From an uncultured Pelagibacteraceae bacterium (GTDB taxonomy: Bacteria; Pseudomonadota; Alphaproteobacteria; Pelagibacterales; Pelagibacteraceae): a stretch of 64,000 nucleotides of DNA. Positions 43,311 to 51,796 of this stretch are shown piece after piece. Numbering within the stretch: position 1 is the stretch's first letter; each line of letters begins with the position of its first letter. Location: assembly GCA_902569785.1 (NCBI GenBank), contig CACFVO010000002.1, positions 121,059 to 185,058 of the forward strand. Reading direction: 5' to 3'. Made by a program: the position numbers and the translations under genes. Below the pieces are notes generated by a model. It had not been told where the DNA came from. It made no database searches and saw only the letters and a program-made list of their open reading frames with translations.

Positions 43311-44120
43311 ATGAATATTGCAAGAAATAATGAAATTTTAAAAACTACAATAGATCAAGATGGAATTTTACGCCTAACTCTTAATAATCAACATAATCAT
43401 AATGCGTTATCTGAAGAAATGATGTCAAAAATTAAAACAGCCTTAGACGAATCTATCAGTAATAAAAAAATAAGAGTAGTCATTATTTCTGCTGAAGGCC
43501 CAACATTTTCAGCCGGACATGATTTAAAAGAATTAACACATCGACGTCAAGATCCTGATAAAGGAAGAGATTACTTTAAAACTGTGATGAACAAATGCTC
43601 TAAGTTAATGCAAACAATCGTAAACAGTCCAAAGCCTGTAATTGCAGAAGTTAATGGCACTGCCACTGCTGCAGGGTGTCAATTAGTTGCTAGTTGCGAC
43701 CTAGCCTACGCAAGTAAAGCTGCTACATTTGCTACACCGGGTGTGAATATTGGTTTATTTTGTTCGACTCCAATGGTAGCTGTATCAAGAAATATATCTA
43801 ACAAAGAATCAATGGAAATGCTTTTAACTGGCGATTTGATATCTGCAGACAAAGCTGAAAAAATTGGTTTAATCAATAAATCCATCGAGAATTCTTTGTT
43901 AAAAAAAGAAACATTAGTAATAGCTAAAAAAATATCAAAGAAATCAGCTATGACTTTAAAGATTGGCAAAGAAGCATTTTACAAGCAAATTGATATGAGT
44001 TTATCAGAAGCATATGATTATGCTTCAAGTGTTATGGTGAAAAATATGTTACAACTTGACGCTGAAGAAGGAATAGACGCTTTCATTGAAAAACGTAAAC
44101 CCAATTGGCAAGACAAATAA
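43311..44120 (+). CDS. enoyl-CoA hydratase/isomerase family, ECHDC3-like
   Basis: NGTATAAGCQLVASCDLAYASKAATFATPGVNIGLFCSTPMVAVSRN. Confidence 0.9.
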   Translation: MNIARNNEILKTTIDQDGILRLTLNNQHNHNALSEEMMSKIKTALDESISNKKIRVVIISAEGPTFSAGHDLKELTHRRQDPDKGRDYFKTVMNKCSKLMQTIVNSPKPVIAEVNGTATAAGCQLVASCDLAYASKAATFATPGVNIGLFCSTPMVAVSRNISNKESMEMLLTGDLISADKAEKIGLINKSIENSLLKKETLVIAKKISKKSAMTLKIGKEAFYKQIDMSLSEAYDYASSVMVKNMLQLDAEEGIDAFIEKRKPNWQDK

Positions 44121-44151
44121 CAATCAATATATTTATAGATGAGGATCAATA

Positions 44152-44928
44152 TTGAATTTTTTAATTGATAATAATGAAGTTTTCTCAGTTGATACTGGAA
44201 AAAACTTTGATCCAAAAAAACACTCAATAATACTACTACATGGAAGTGGTCAATCACATGTGGTCTGGTCTCTAACAACTCAATTTTTGTCAGACCAAAA
44301 CTATAATGTATTCACTTTAGATTTTCCTGGACATGGCAATTCTGAGGGAGATAGCTTAAAAACAATTGAAGAAATGGCAGAATGGTTAGAAAAAGTAATT
44401 ATAAAAATTGGCATAAATAATTTAACTTTAGCAGGTCATTCTCAAGGTTGTTTAGTTGCTTTAGAATATGCAAACAAGTTTCCTGAAAAAATAAAGAATA
44501 TAATATTTATTGCAGGGTCTTACGAAATTCCAGTAAATGAAAGTTTGATTAATTTAGCACACTCTGGAGACATGGAGTCCTTAAATTTGATGATGAAATG
44601 GGGTTACGGTAATTCGAAACAGTTTATTGGAGGAAATCCACTTCAAAAAATATTAAATTCGTCTAGAGAAGTAATAGAAGTTTTATCAGTAGATTTAAAA
44701 GCGTGTAATAACTATAAAAATGGACTTAATGCCGTAAAAAAAATCAAATGTCCAACATTTTTTATATTTGGAGAATCAGATAAAATGATCAAACTTGAAA
44801 AAGGAAAAAAATTTTCAGGATTACTACCTGGGTCAAAAGTACACGTAATAAAAGATTGCGGTCATATGATAATACTAGAGAAGGCTTTTGAGATGAGGGA
44901 AAAAATTGTTGAATTTTTGAAAAAATGA
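44152..44928 (+). CDS. alpha/beta hydrolase (TTG start likely)
   Basis: ILLHGSGQSHVVW, GHSQGCLVAL, KDCGHMIILEKA. Confidence 0.9.
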   Translation: MNFLIDNNEVFSVDTGKNFDPKKHSIILLHGSGQSHVVWSLTTQFLSDQNYNVFTLDFPGHGNSEGDSLKTIEEMAEWLEKVIIKIGINNLTLAGHSQGCLVALEYANKFPEKIKNIIFIAGSYEIPVNESLINLAHSGDMESLNLMMKWGYGNSKQFIGGNPLQKILNSSREVIEVLSVDLKACNNYKNGLNAVKKIKCPTFFIFGESDKMIKLEKGKKFSGLLPGSKVHVIKDCGHMIILEKAFEMREKIVEFLKK

Positions 44929-46031
44929 AAACTTTTATAACTAGATCGCGAAGATTAAGAGGCACTCCTTTTACCTCAAGGTTAGAAAAACAAGGAGTAA
45001 AAAGTTTTACTGTGTATAATCATATGTTGTTACCAACAACTTTTTCAAAACCAGAAGAAGAATATAATCATTTAAAAAATCATGTTCAAATTTGGGATGT
45101 ATCAGTACAAAGAGAGATTGAGGTTATTGGAAAAGATTCTTCAGAGTTAGTCCAACTAATGACGTGTAGAAATTTGTCTAAATCCAAAATAGGAAGCTGC
45201 TATTATGCTCCCTTAGTTGATTCTGATGGTGGATTAATAAATGATCCCTTAATTTACAAACTTGAGGAAAATAGATGGAGAATTTGCATAGCTGACTCCG
45301 ACGTATTGTTATTTGCAAAAGGAATTGCATCAGTTAAGAATTTTAAAGTTAATATATTTGAAGCAAAAGTTGACACCTTAGCTGTACAAGGTCCTAAATC
45401 TGGAAAAATAATGGAAAAAATATTTGGAAAAGAAATTAATAATTTAAAATTTTTTAAATTTGATTATTTCAATTTTAATAAAAAAAAATATCTAATTTCT
45501 AGATCAGGATTTTCTAAACAAGGAGGCTTTGAGATTCATACAGATGATATAAAAGGTGCCTTAAAACTATATGACTATTTTTTTGAGATCGGTAAAGATT
45601 TTAATTTAAAACCAGGCACACCTAATCATCCTGAGAGAATAGAAGGAGGATTATTGTCATATGGAAGTGATATGGATATTTTCGATAATCCTTTTGAATG
45701 TGGATTTGATAAATATGTGGATTTAAATTCTGATATAGTTTTCTTAGGAAAAGAAAATTTAAAAAAAATAAAAAATGAAGGAATTAAAAAAAAAATAATG
45801 GGAGTAAAAATTAACTCTAAATTTATTGATGTATCCCAAGGTATTCCATTACTAGATTTAGAAAATTATGAGATAGGTCAACTTAGATCAGCAGCTTATT
45901 CACCAAAATTTGATAAAGTAGTTGGTATTGCTATGGTAAAAAAAGATTTTTGTAAAGTATCACAAAAATTTAAAATTAAATTGAATAATAATTCTATTTC
46001 TGGAGAAATTTGTAATTTACCTATTTTATAA
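44925..46031 (+). CDS. DmdA-like DMSP demethylase / aminomethyltransferase (GcvT) family
   Basis: YNHMLLPTTF, HVQIWDVSVQREIEV, LAVQGPKSGKIM, SRSGFSKQGGFEIH, RIEGGLLSYGSDM. Confidence 0.8.
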   Translation: MKTFITRSRRLRGTPFTSRLEKQGVKSFTVYNHMLLPTTFSKPEEEYNHLKNHVQIWDVSVQREIEVIGKDSSELVQLMTCRNLSKSKIGSCYYAPLVDSDGGLINDPLIYKLEENRWRICIADSDVLLFAKGIASVKNFKVNIFEAKVDTLAVQGPKSGKIMEKIFGKEINNLKFFKFDYFNFNKKKYLISRSGFSKQGGFEIHTDDIKGALKLYDYFFEIGKDFNLKPGTPNHPERIEGGLLSYGSDMDIFDNPFECGFDKYVDLNSDIVFLGKENLKKIKNEGIKKKIMGVKINSKFIDVSQGIPLLDLENYEIGQLRSAAYSPKFDKVVGIAMVKKDFCKVSQKFKIKLNNNSISGEICNLPIL

Positions 46032-46033
46032 AT

Positions 46034-46318
46034 ATGAAAAAAGCAAAAATATATATACCAACTAAAACAGCCATGCAGTCGGGTAGGGGCAAGCTTAAAA
46101 AATGGGTTTTAGAATTTACAACTAAAGATACCTCAATTAATCCTTTAATGGGTTGGGAAAGTTCCACAGATACTCTTGACGAAGTAATTTTGAAATTTTC
46201 ATCTAAAGAAAAAGCGATTCAATATGCTAAATCAAATGATATTTCTTATTCTGTTATAGAACCCAAAAAAAAAGAATTTGTAATCAAATCATATGCAGAC
46301 AACTTTCTTAAAGATTAA
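46034..46318 (+). CDS. NDUFS4-like ETC complex I subunit
   Basis: AKIYIPTKTAMQSGRGKLKKWVLEF ... DPLMGW-like NPLMGWESSTDT. Confidence 0.85.
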   Translation: MKKAKIYIPTKTAMQSGRGKLKKWVLEFTTKDTSINPLMGWESSTDTLDEVILKFSSKEKAIQYAKSNDISYSVIEPKKKEFVIKSYADNFLKD

Positions 46319-46320
46319 TT

Positions 46321-47325
46321 ATGTGGCGTAGTTTTTTTAATGATAAAAAGTGGTTTTATTGGTCTTACGGTGGTGGTTTTTTTATTTTACTTTTATTAGT
46401 AAGCCAGACTTATTTGGATGTACTATTTAATAGTTGGTATAAGGATTTTTACGATATTCTTCAAACTGCAGAAAAAAGAAATATTTCAGAATTTTGGGAT
46501 TCTATTAAAAAGTTTCTTTATATAGCTTTACCTTACGTAACGTTATTTGCCTTTACAAATTGGTTTACAAGACTCTGGGCCTTTAGATGGCGTGAAGCAA
46601 TGACTTTTTCTTATATGCCCTATTGGAGAGCTACAGAGGCAAAAGTAGAGGGTTCTTCTCAAAGAATACAAGAAGATTGTATGGCATTTGCAAAAATAGT
46701 CGAGTCAATTGGATTACAAGTGGTTAAAGCAATAATGACATTAATTGCATTTATACCTATATTATGGGTATTATCATCTAACGTAACTGTTTCTTTTCTG
46801 AATAATGTTTCAGGTTCATTAGTTTGGGTTGCTTTAGTCTTAAGTATTGGAGGTATTTTAATTAGCTGGTTTGTTGGAATTAAGCTTCCAGGATTAGAAT
46901 ATAACAATCAAAAAGTCGAAGCAGCTTTTAGAAAAGAATTAGTTTACGGAGAAGACGATAGAAAGAATTATGTTCAAGCTCCTACAATTTTACAACTATT
47001 TACAGGGATAAAATATAATTATCATAAACTATTTTTACACTATGGATATTTCGATCTTTGGGCGATATGGTATCGACAGTTATTTGTTATAGTGCCTTTT
47101 TTGATTATGGCTCCAGGTTTATTTACAGCCGCCTTTACGCTTGGTATTATGATGCAAGTAGTTAATGCTTTTGGCGAAGTAAAAGATGCTTTTTCTGTAT
47201 TTTTATATAATTGGACCAGAATTACAGAACTAAGATCTATTTATAGACGTCTTATGGAATTTGAGACTGCTATAAATTTTAAAAAGAAGTTGAGGAAACC
47301 AAGAAAATCTGATGTAAGAGCTTAA
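46321..47325 (+). CDS. SbmA/BacA-like inner-membrane transporter
   Basis: Multi-TM; LFNSWYKDFYDILQ, LWAFRWREAMTFSYMPYW, QRIQEDC. Confidence 0.85.
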   Translation: MWRSFFNDKKWFYWSYGGGFFILLLLVSQTYLDVLFNSWYKDFYDILQTAEKRNISEFWDSIKKFLYIALPYVTLFAFTNWFTRLWAFRWREAMTFSYMPYWRATEAKVEGSSQRIQEDCMAFAKIVESIGLQVVKAIMTLIAFIPILWVLSSNVTVSFLNNVSGSLVWVALVLSIGGILISWFVGIKLPGLEYNNQKVEAAFRKELVYGEDDRKNYVQAPTILQLFTGIKYNYHKLFLHYGYFDLWAIWYRQLFVIVPFLIMAPGLFTAAFTLGIMMQVVNAFGEVKDAFSVFLYNWTRITELRSIYRRLMEFETAINFKKKLRKPRKSDVRA

Positions 47326-48224
47326 TGGAGCTCTATCTCAAACTTATCGATGTATTATTCCCTGTTTTTTTTGTTATAGGAGTTGGATATTATCTTGGAA
47401 AAAAAGATTCAAATTTTGATACAACATTTATAACAAATTTTGCTGGTAATATTGGGACACCAGCAATGATTTTTTACACAATTACTACTACCGGAATAAC
47501 ACTAGATATATTTATTGAATATTTTATTTATGCCTTGATCATAATTGGAGGTTTTTCTTTAGTAGGATTGTTTTTTCTTTTTATACTTAAAAAAGACGTC
47601 ATTAGTGAATTGCCACCTTTAATATTGCCTAACACTGGAAACATGGGTGTTCCAATATGTCTATTTGCTTACGGAACAGCTGGGCTGGGAATTGCTTCAG
47701 CTATTGCCTCAGTGATAATACTTCTTCATTTTACATTGGGAGTTCTTCTAGCTAAAAAAAGTTTTTCACTAGAAATTCTCATTAAAAATGTTCCAATTTA
47801 TGCTATTTTGGCATCTATTATCTTTTTGTACTTTAGATGGGATGTTCCAGGGTACATTGAAAATACCACTTTTCTTTTGACGTATACAACTATCTTTTTA
47901 GTTTTGATGTCTCTAGGAATTGCCTTATCTAGATTTGAAGTAGTTTCTTGGACTAAGGCTTCAATTTTAGGAGCCGTTAGAGTTATAATAGGTCCTATTA
48001 TAGGTTTTAGTTTAATAAAATATTTAGATTTAGACGGATTTGCTGCTGGAGTTTTATTAATTCAATCAGCAATGCCTAGTGCAGTTTTAACTTATTTAGT
48101 TGGTTCGATGTATTCAGATAAAAAAGTCGTCGATAGTGTTGCAAGTGTTATTGTAACTTCAACAGTCATGTCATTAATTACAGTCCCTATAGTTGTTTTT
48201 TATAGTTTAAAATATTTCCAATAA
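47325..48224 (+). CDS. AEC (auxin efflux carrier-type) family transporter
   Basis: 10-TM pattern, LILPNTGNMGVPICLFAYG, QSAMPSAVLTYLV. Confidence 0.88.
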   Translation: MELYLKLIDVLFPVFFVIGVGYYLGKKDSNFDTTFITNFAGNIGTPAMIFYTITTTGITLDIFIEYFIYALIIIGGFSLVGLFFLFILKKDVISELPPLILPNTGNMGVPICLFAYGTAGLGIASAIASVIILLHFTLGVLLAKKSFSLEILIKNVPIYAILASIIFLYFRWDVPGYIENTTFLLTYTTIFLVLMSLGIALSRFEVVSWTKASILGAVRVIIGPIIGFSLIKYLDLDGFAAGVLLIQSAMPSAVLTYLVGSMYSDKKVVDSVASVIVTSTVMSLITVPIVVFYSLKYFQ

Positions 48225-48433
48225 ATACAATTACTTACATATCTTTATTAATGTAATTTATTATTATATAAGTCAATAACATTTACTTATTAAGGACAAA
48301 AGTGAAATAAACGTTGATAAATAATGCTAATTTAGAGACTAATTTGAATTAAAAAAAAAAATAATGAGGCATGAAATTATAAAATTGGCATATATAAAAA
48401 CAAATTATAAATAAGGGGGGTAAAAAAGTTAAT

Positions 48434-48540
48434 AATAGCAACATTTTTGGTGGACTTAAAACCCACAAATACCAATATTTCTAGTAGCTTTGCAATACTG
48501 GAATATGCCGTTTAAACGGCCATAGAGTAGCTATTTTTTT
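48434..48540 (+). ncRNA. candidate structured RNA: closing stem plus three hairpins followed by T7
   Basis: AATAGCAAC/GTAGCTATT closing stem; GTGG/CCAC, CCAATATT/AATACTGG and GCCG/CGGC hairpins inside; 3' TTTTTTT. Confidence 0.45.
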
Positions 48541-48635
48541 GAATTCTTTAATACGAAGTACAACTAACCGGTGAATCAAAGAAAATAGTAAATGTAGTAG
48601 GGTAAATCGACTAAAACGCACGTCAAATAACAATT

Positions 48636-48935
48636 CTAGACGATTATACCTTCATTTTTTAGTAGTTTTTTCTTAGTTTTAATACCACCTTTACCTGAAT
48701 ATCCTCCTATGGAACCGTCTGATCTTATTACTCTATGACAAGGTATTTTTGGAGGTAAGGGGTTTTTTCCCACTGCATTTGCAACAGCTCTTGCTGATTT
48801 AGGTCTATTTATAGCTATAGCTACTTGTTTATAGGTTTTTACAGAACCTTTTTTGATAGTTATAAGGTAATTCCATACCTTTTTTTGAAATTTCGTACCT
48901 CTAAAACCCTTATTTAACGGGTGATTTAGCTTCAT
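48636..48935 (-). CDS. ogt: methylated-DNA--protein-cysteine methyltransferase, short form
   Basis: GTKFQKKVWNYLITI, IPCHRVIRSDGSIGGYSGG-like active site. Confidence 0.9.
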   Translation of the reverse strand: MKLNHPLNKGFRGTKFQKKVWNYLITIKKGSVKTYKQVAIAINRPKSARAVANAVGKNPLPPKIPCHRVIRSDGSIGGYSGKGGIKTKKKLLKNEGIIV

Positions 48936-49318
48936 TTAGAGTATTTTGCAAACTGTTTAGAACCCTTATTTGGCCCTGCTAATAGCAGTGTCCAAGCAGG
49001 TTTATCTTTAGGAATCTTCAAACTATGCCTATCTGAGGCCTTTCTAAAGCCTATATAGCCTGGACCTCTCCAGAAAGTGCCATTTTCATTGGTTTCCCAG
49101 TATCCACCTTTGAGGATAATCGTTATGTAAGACCAATAATGATCATGCAAATCACCTAGATCACTCTTTAAGATCTTATGAAGCAGTATATTGAATGGGA
49201 ACCACTTAGGTCTTTTACGAAAAAGCAAATAGTACCTTATCATGAACGGCTCTGCCTTGTCGTAATCGGGCCAGCTCGGTCCACGATCCAAAAGTAATCT
49301 TTTTCGACTCTCAAACAT
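48932..49318 (-). CDS. cupin-fold-like protein of unknown function
   Basis: GDLHDHYWSYITIILKGGYWE...HSLKIPKDKPAWTLLLAGP histidine spacing. Confidence 0.6.
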   Translation of the reverse strand: MFESRKRLLLDRGPSWPDYDKAEPFMIRYYLLFRKRPKWFPFNILLHKILKSDLGDLHDHYWSYITIILKGGYWETNENGTFWRGPGYIGFRKASDRHSLKIPKDKPAWTLLLAGPNKGSKQFAKYSK

Positions 49319-49335
49319 GCTCTTAATTTAAACAC

Positions 49336-49364
49336 TTGACACTAGAAATCATCTATTATATTAC
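49336..49364 (+). promoter_or_regulatory. putative sigma70-type promoter of the recombinase gene
   Basis: TTGACA at 49336-49341 followed by TATATT (15-nt spacer) or TATTAC (17-nt spacer). Confidence 0.4.
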
Positions 49365-49397
49365 TAACGATAATTAATGGTTATCAATAGTAATATA
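49357..49397. repeat. 41-bp imperfect dyad (dif-like arms) upstream of the tyrosine recombinase
   Basis: TATATTACTA-AC-GATAA-TTAATGG-TTATC-AA-TAGTAATATA; arms match at 15/17 positions, 7-bp centre. Confidence 0.8.
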
Positions 49398-49406
49398 TAG
49401 AAAATT

Positions 49407-50363
49407 ATGAAAGATCTAGTAACTGACATTAAAGCTTTAAAAGAAGAAACATTAAAAAATTTACAGAACTCTAAGGCTAGCAATACTGTAAGAGCGTACA
49501 AATCTGATTTCAAAGACTTTGGATTATTCTGTGTGCAGAATGGATTTAAAAACCTGCCCACCGATCCAAAAATAGTATCTTTGTATTTAACACATCTTTC
49601 TACAAAGGAAGTAAAATTAAGCACAATTAGGCGTAGATTAGTATCCATTGGAGTGATCCATAAGATGAAAGGTCATTATTTAGATACTAAGCATCCAGTA
49701 ATTGTTGAAAATTTAATGGGTATAAAACGAAGAAAAGGGACAGTACAGAAAGGAAAAAAACCTATATTAATCAATGAGTTAAAAAAAATACTTAAAGCTA
49801 TTGATGAACAAAATATTCAAGATATAAAAAAATTAAGAGATAAATCAATAATATTAATAGGATTTTCGGGAGGCTTTAGAAGAAACGAAATAGTCTCACT
49901 GGACTATGAAGATCTTGATTTTGTTCATGAGGGGCTTAAAATTACAATAAAAAAGTCTAAAACCGACCAATTCGGAGAAGGTTCTATAAAAGCTCTACCC
50001 TACTTTGAGGAAAGTGTTTATTGCCCAGTTGTAATTTTAAAAAGATGGCTAAATATATCAAAAATATCAAAAGGACCATTATTTAGAAGATTCACAAAAG
50101 GATCAAAATTGACAAATTATAGACTAACAGATCAAACAGTGGCTTTAATAATTAAAGATTATTTAAACATAGCTGGAATTGATAGCAAAAACTATTCTGG
50201 ACATAGTTTAAGATCTGGTTTTGCAACTTCTGCCGCTGAGTCTGGGGCTGAAGAAAGGAGCATAATGGCAATGACAGGCCATAAATCTTCAGAGATGGTT
50301 AGAAGGTATATCAAAGAAGCTAATTTATTCAAAAACAATGCCTTAAGTAAGATCAAAATATGA
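49407..50363 (+). CDS. tyrosine recombinase / phage-type integrase
   Basis: SAM-like N-terminus; GFRRNEIVSLDYEDL, HSLRSGFATSAAESGAEERSIMAMTGHKSSEMVRRYI catalytic R..HxxR..H..Y. Confidence 0.94.
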   Translation: MKDLVTDIKALKEETLKNLQNSKASNTVRAYKSDFKDFGLFCVQNGFKNLPTDPKIVSLYLTHLSTKEVKLSTIRRRLVSIGVIHKMKGHYLDTKHPVIVENLMGIKRRKGTVQKGKKPILINELKKILKAIDEQNIQDIKKLRDKSIILIGFSGGFRRNEIVSLDYEDLDFVHEGLKITIKKSKTDQFGEGSIKALPYFEESVYCPVVILKRWLNISKISKGPLFRRFTKGSKLTNYRLTDQTVALIIKDYLNIAGIDSKNYSGHSLRSGFATSAAESGAEERSIMAMTGHKSSEMVRRYIKEANLFKNNALSKIKI

Positions 50364-51232
50364 GTAAAATATTAAATGAAATCTCGATAGTTTTAGTTTG
50401 TTATAATAGTTCATTTAAACTAAAAAAATTTGTACAAAAAATACCGAATGAAACAAATATTTTTATTATTGATAATTCTAGAGATTACTCTTTAAAAAAA
50501 ATATTTAGACATAAAAAGAATATAAAAATTTATTTTAAAAAAAATGATGGATATGGATCTTCAATAAATTTTGCCGCCAAAAAAATTAAAACACCTTACT
50601 TTTTAGTTGTACAACCTGATGTAACAGGTATTAAAAAAAGCTCTTTAATAAAATTCTATAAATATGCAAAAAAAATAAAAGACAAATTTTCAGTTATTGG
50701 CCCCCACTTTCTTAATGCTTCAAAAAGCGGTCATTTTCAAACAAGTTTAAAATATAAAATAAAAGAGATTCATAATGTTCATGGATCAACAATGTTTTTT
50801 AACAAAAAAATATTTAATAAAAATAAAGGTTTTGATAAAAATATTTTTCTATATTGGGAAGAGACAGACTATAACAAAAGAGCTAGCAACAATGGTTATC
50901 AAGCATATCAATTAAATATAGTCAAAGTTAAGCACGAAAAAGGTAAAGCAGTTAAAACTAGTAATCCGAATGATGTAAAAAAATTAGAAAATCTTTATAC
51001 ATGGCACTTTATATGGTCAAAATATTACTATTTTGATAAACATTATGGAAAATTCTTGTCACTAATTTATTTTACTCCGATTTTAATAAGAATTTTATTT
51101 AGAATGTTTATTTATAAATTGATTAAAAGTAATAAATTTACAAAGTATTATTGTAGATGGGATGGTTTAAAGAGTTCGATTTTAAACAAAAAATCCTCAA
51201 TGAGATTATATAAGATACCTTCAAACTTATAA
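50360..51232 (+). CDS. glycosyltransferase family 2
   Basis: ISIVLVCYNSS, NDGYGSSINFAAKK, LYWEETDYNKRA. Confidence 0.85.
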   Translation: MSKILNEISIVLVCYNSSFKLKKFVQKIPNETNIFIIDNSRDYSLKKIFRHKKNIKIYFKKNDGYGSSINFAAKKIKTPYFLVVQPDVTGIKKSSLIKFYKYAKKIKDKFSVIGPHFLNASKSGHFQTSLKYKIKEIHNVHGSTMFFNKKIFNKNKGFDKNIFLYWEETDYNKRASNNGYQAYQLNIVKVKHEKGKAVKTSNPNDVKKLENLYTWHFIWSKYYYFDKHYGKFLSLIYFTPILIRILFRMFIYKLIKSNKFTKYYCRWDGLKSSILNKKSSMRLYKIPSNL

Positions 51233-51796
51233 CATTTTACTAAGTAACAGCTGATTTTCTGTTTCTGCTAATATTTTAAAACCAGCTTTAACAAAATAGT
51301 CCTTTGAATATAGAGTTTTAGCCCCTTTATCATCTAATAAAATTAAAGAATTATTTTTTAACTTACCAATAACTGCCTTAGCTTCATTTAGCTGATGTTT
51401 TGAGGCAAGTTCCACATCATGTCCATCAAATGAGTCAAGATACAAAAGATCTATTTGCTTAGTAAATTTTTTTAAAAAATTAATACTATCATCAATATAA
51501 AAGTTTACATTATCCATGTATTTTCTTGTGAATTTTTTTGCACTATTAATATTATCTTCAGAAATGTCACAGCTATGTAACTCACCCTTTACTAAGTGTG
51601 CAAATTCTGAAAAAATAAGTGTACTCATGCCGTCTTTCCAATTAAACTTATTAAAAAAAAAGAATTTTTTTTTGCCTCGTGATGTCCCAGTTTCAACAAT
51701 AATTTTTAAACTCCTGTTTTGAGCAATTTCTAATGTCTTTCTAAATAAATCAAATCTAATGTTTTTTTCATTATTGTACTTATCTAAAAATTTCAT
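51227..51796 (-). CDS. class I SAM-dependent methyltransferase-like
   Basis: IIVETGTSRGKK; HSCDISEDNINSAKKF; IDLLYLDSFDGHD. Confidence 0.68.
   Translation of the reverse strand: MKFLDKYNNEKNIRFDLFRKTLEIAQNRSLKIIVETGTSRGKKKFFFFNKFNWKDGMSTLIFSEFAHLVKGELHSCDISEDNINSAKKFTRKYMDNVNFYIDDSINFLKKFTKQIDLLYLDSFDGHDVELASKHQLNEAKAVIGKLKNNSLILLDDKGAKTLYSKDYFVKAGFKILAETENQLLLSKML

Noticed and set aside
43311-44120. Naming this gene dmdD
   Set aside because: Sequence looks ECHDC3-like and lacks an expected catalytic Glu; the assignment would be by neighbourhood only.
48361-48414. Short ORF MRHEIIKLAYIKTNYK in the large intergenic gap
   Set aside because: Only 16-17 codons, no clear ribosome-binding site, no family resemblance.
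49407-50363. Full prophage or ICE at the recombinase
   Set aside because: No phage structural, replication, excisionase or conjugation genes seen nearby.
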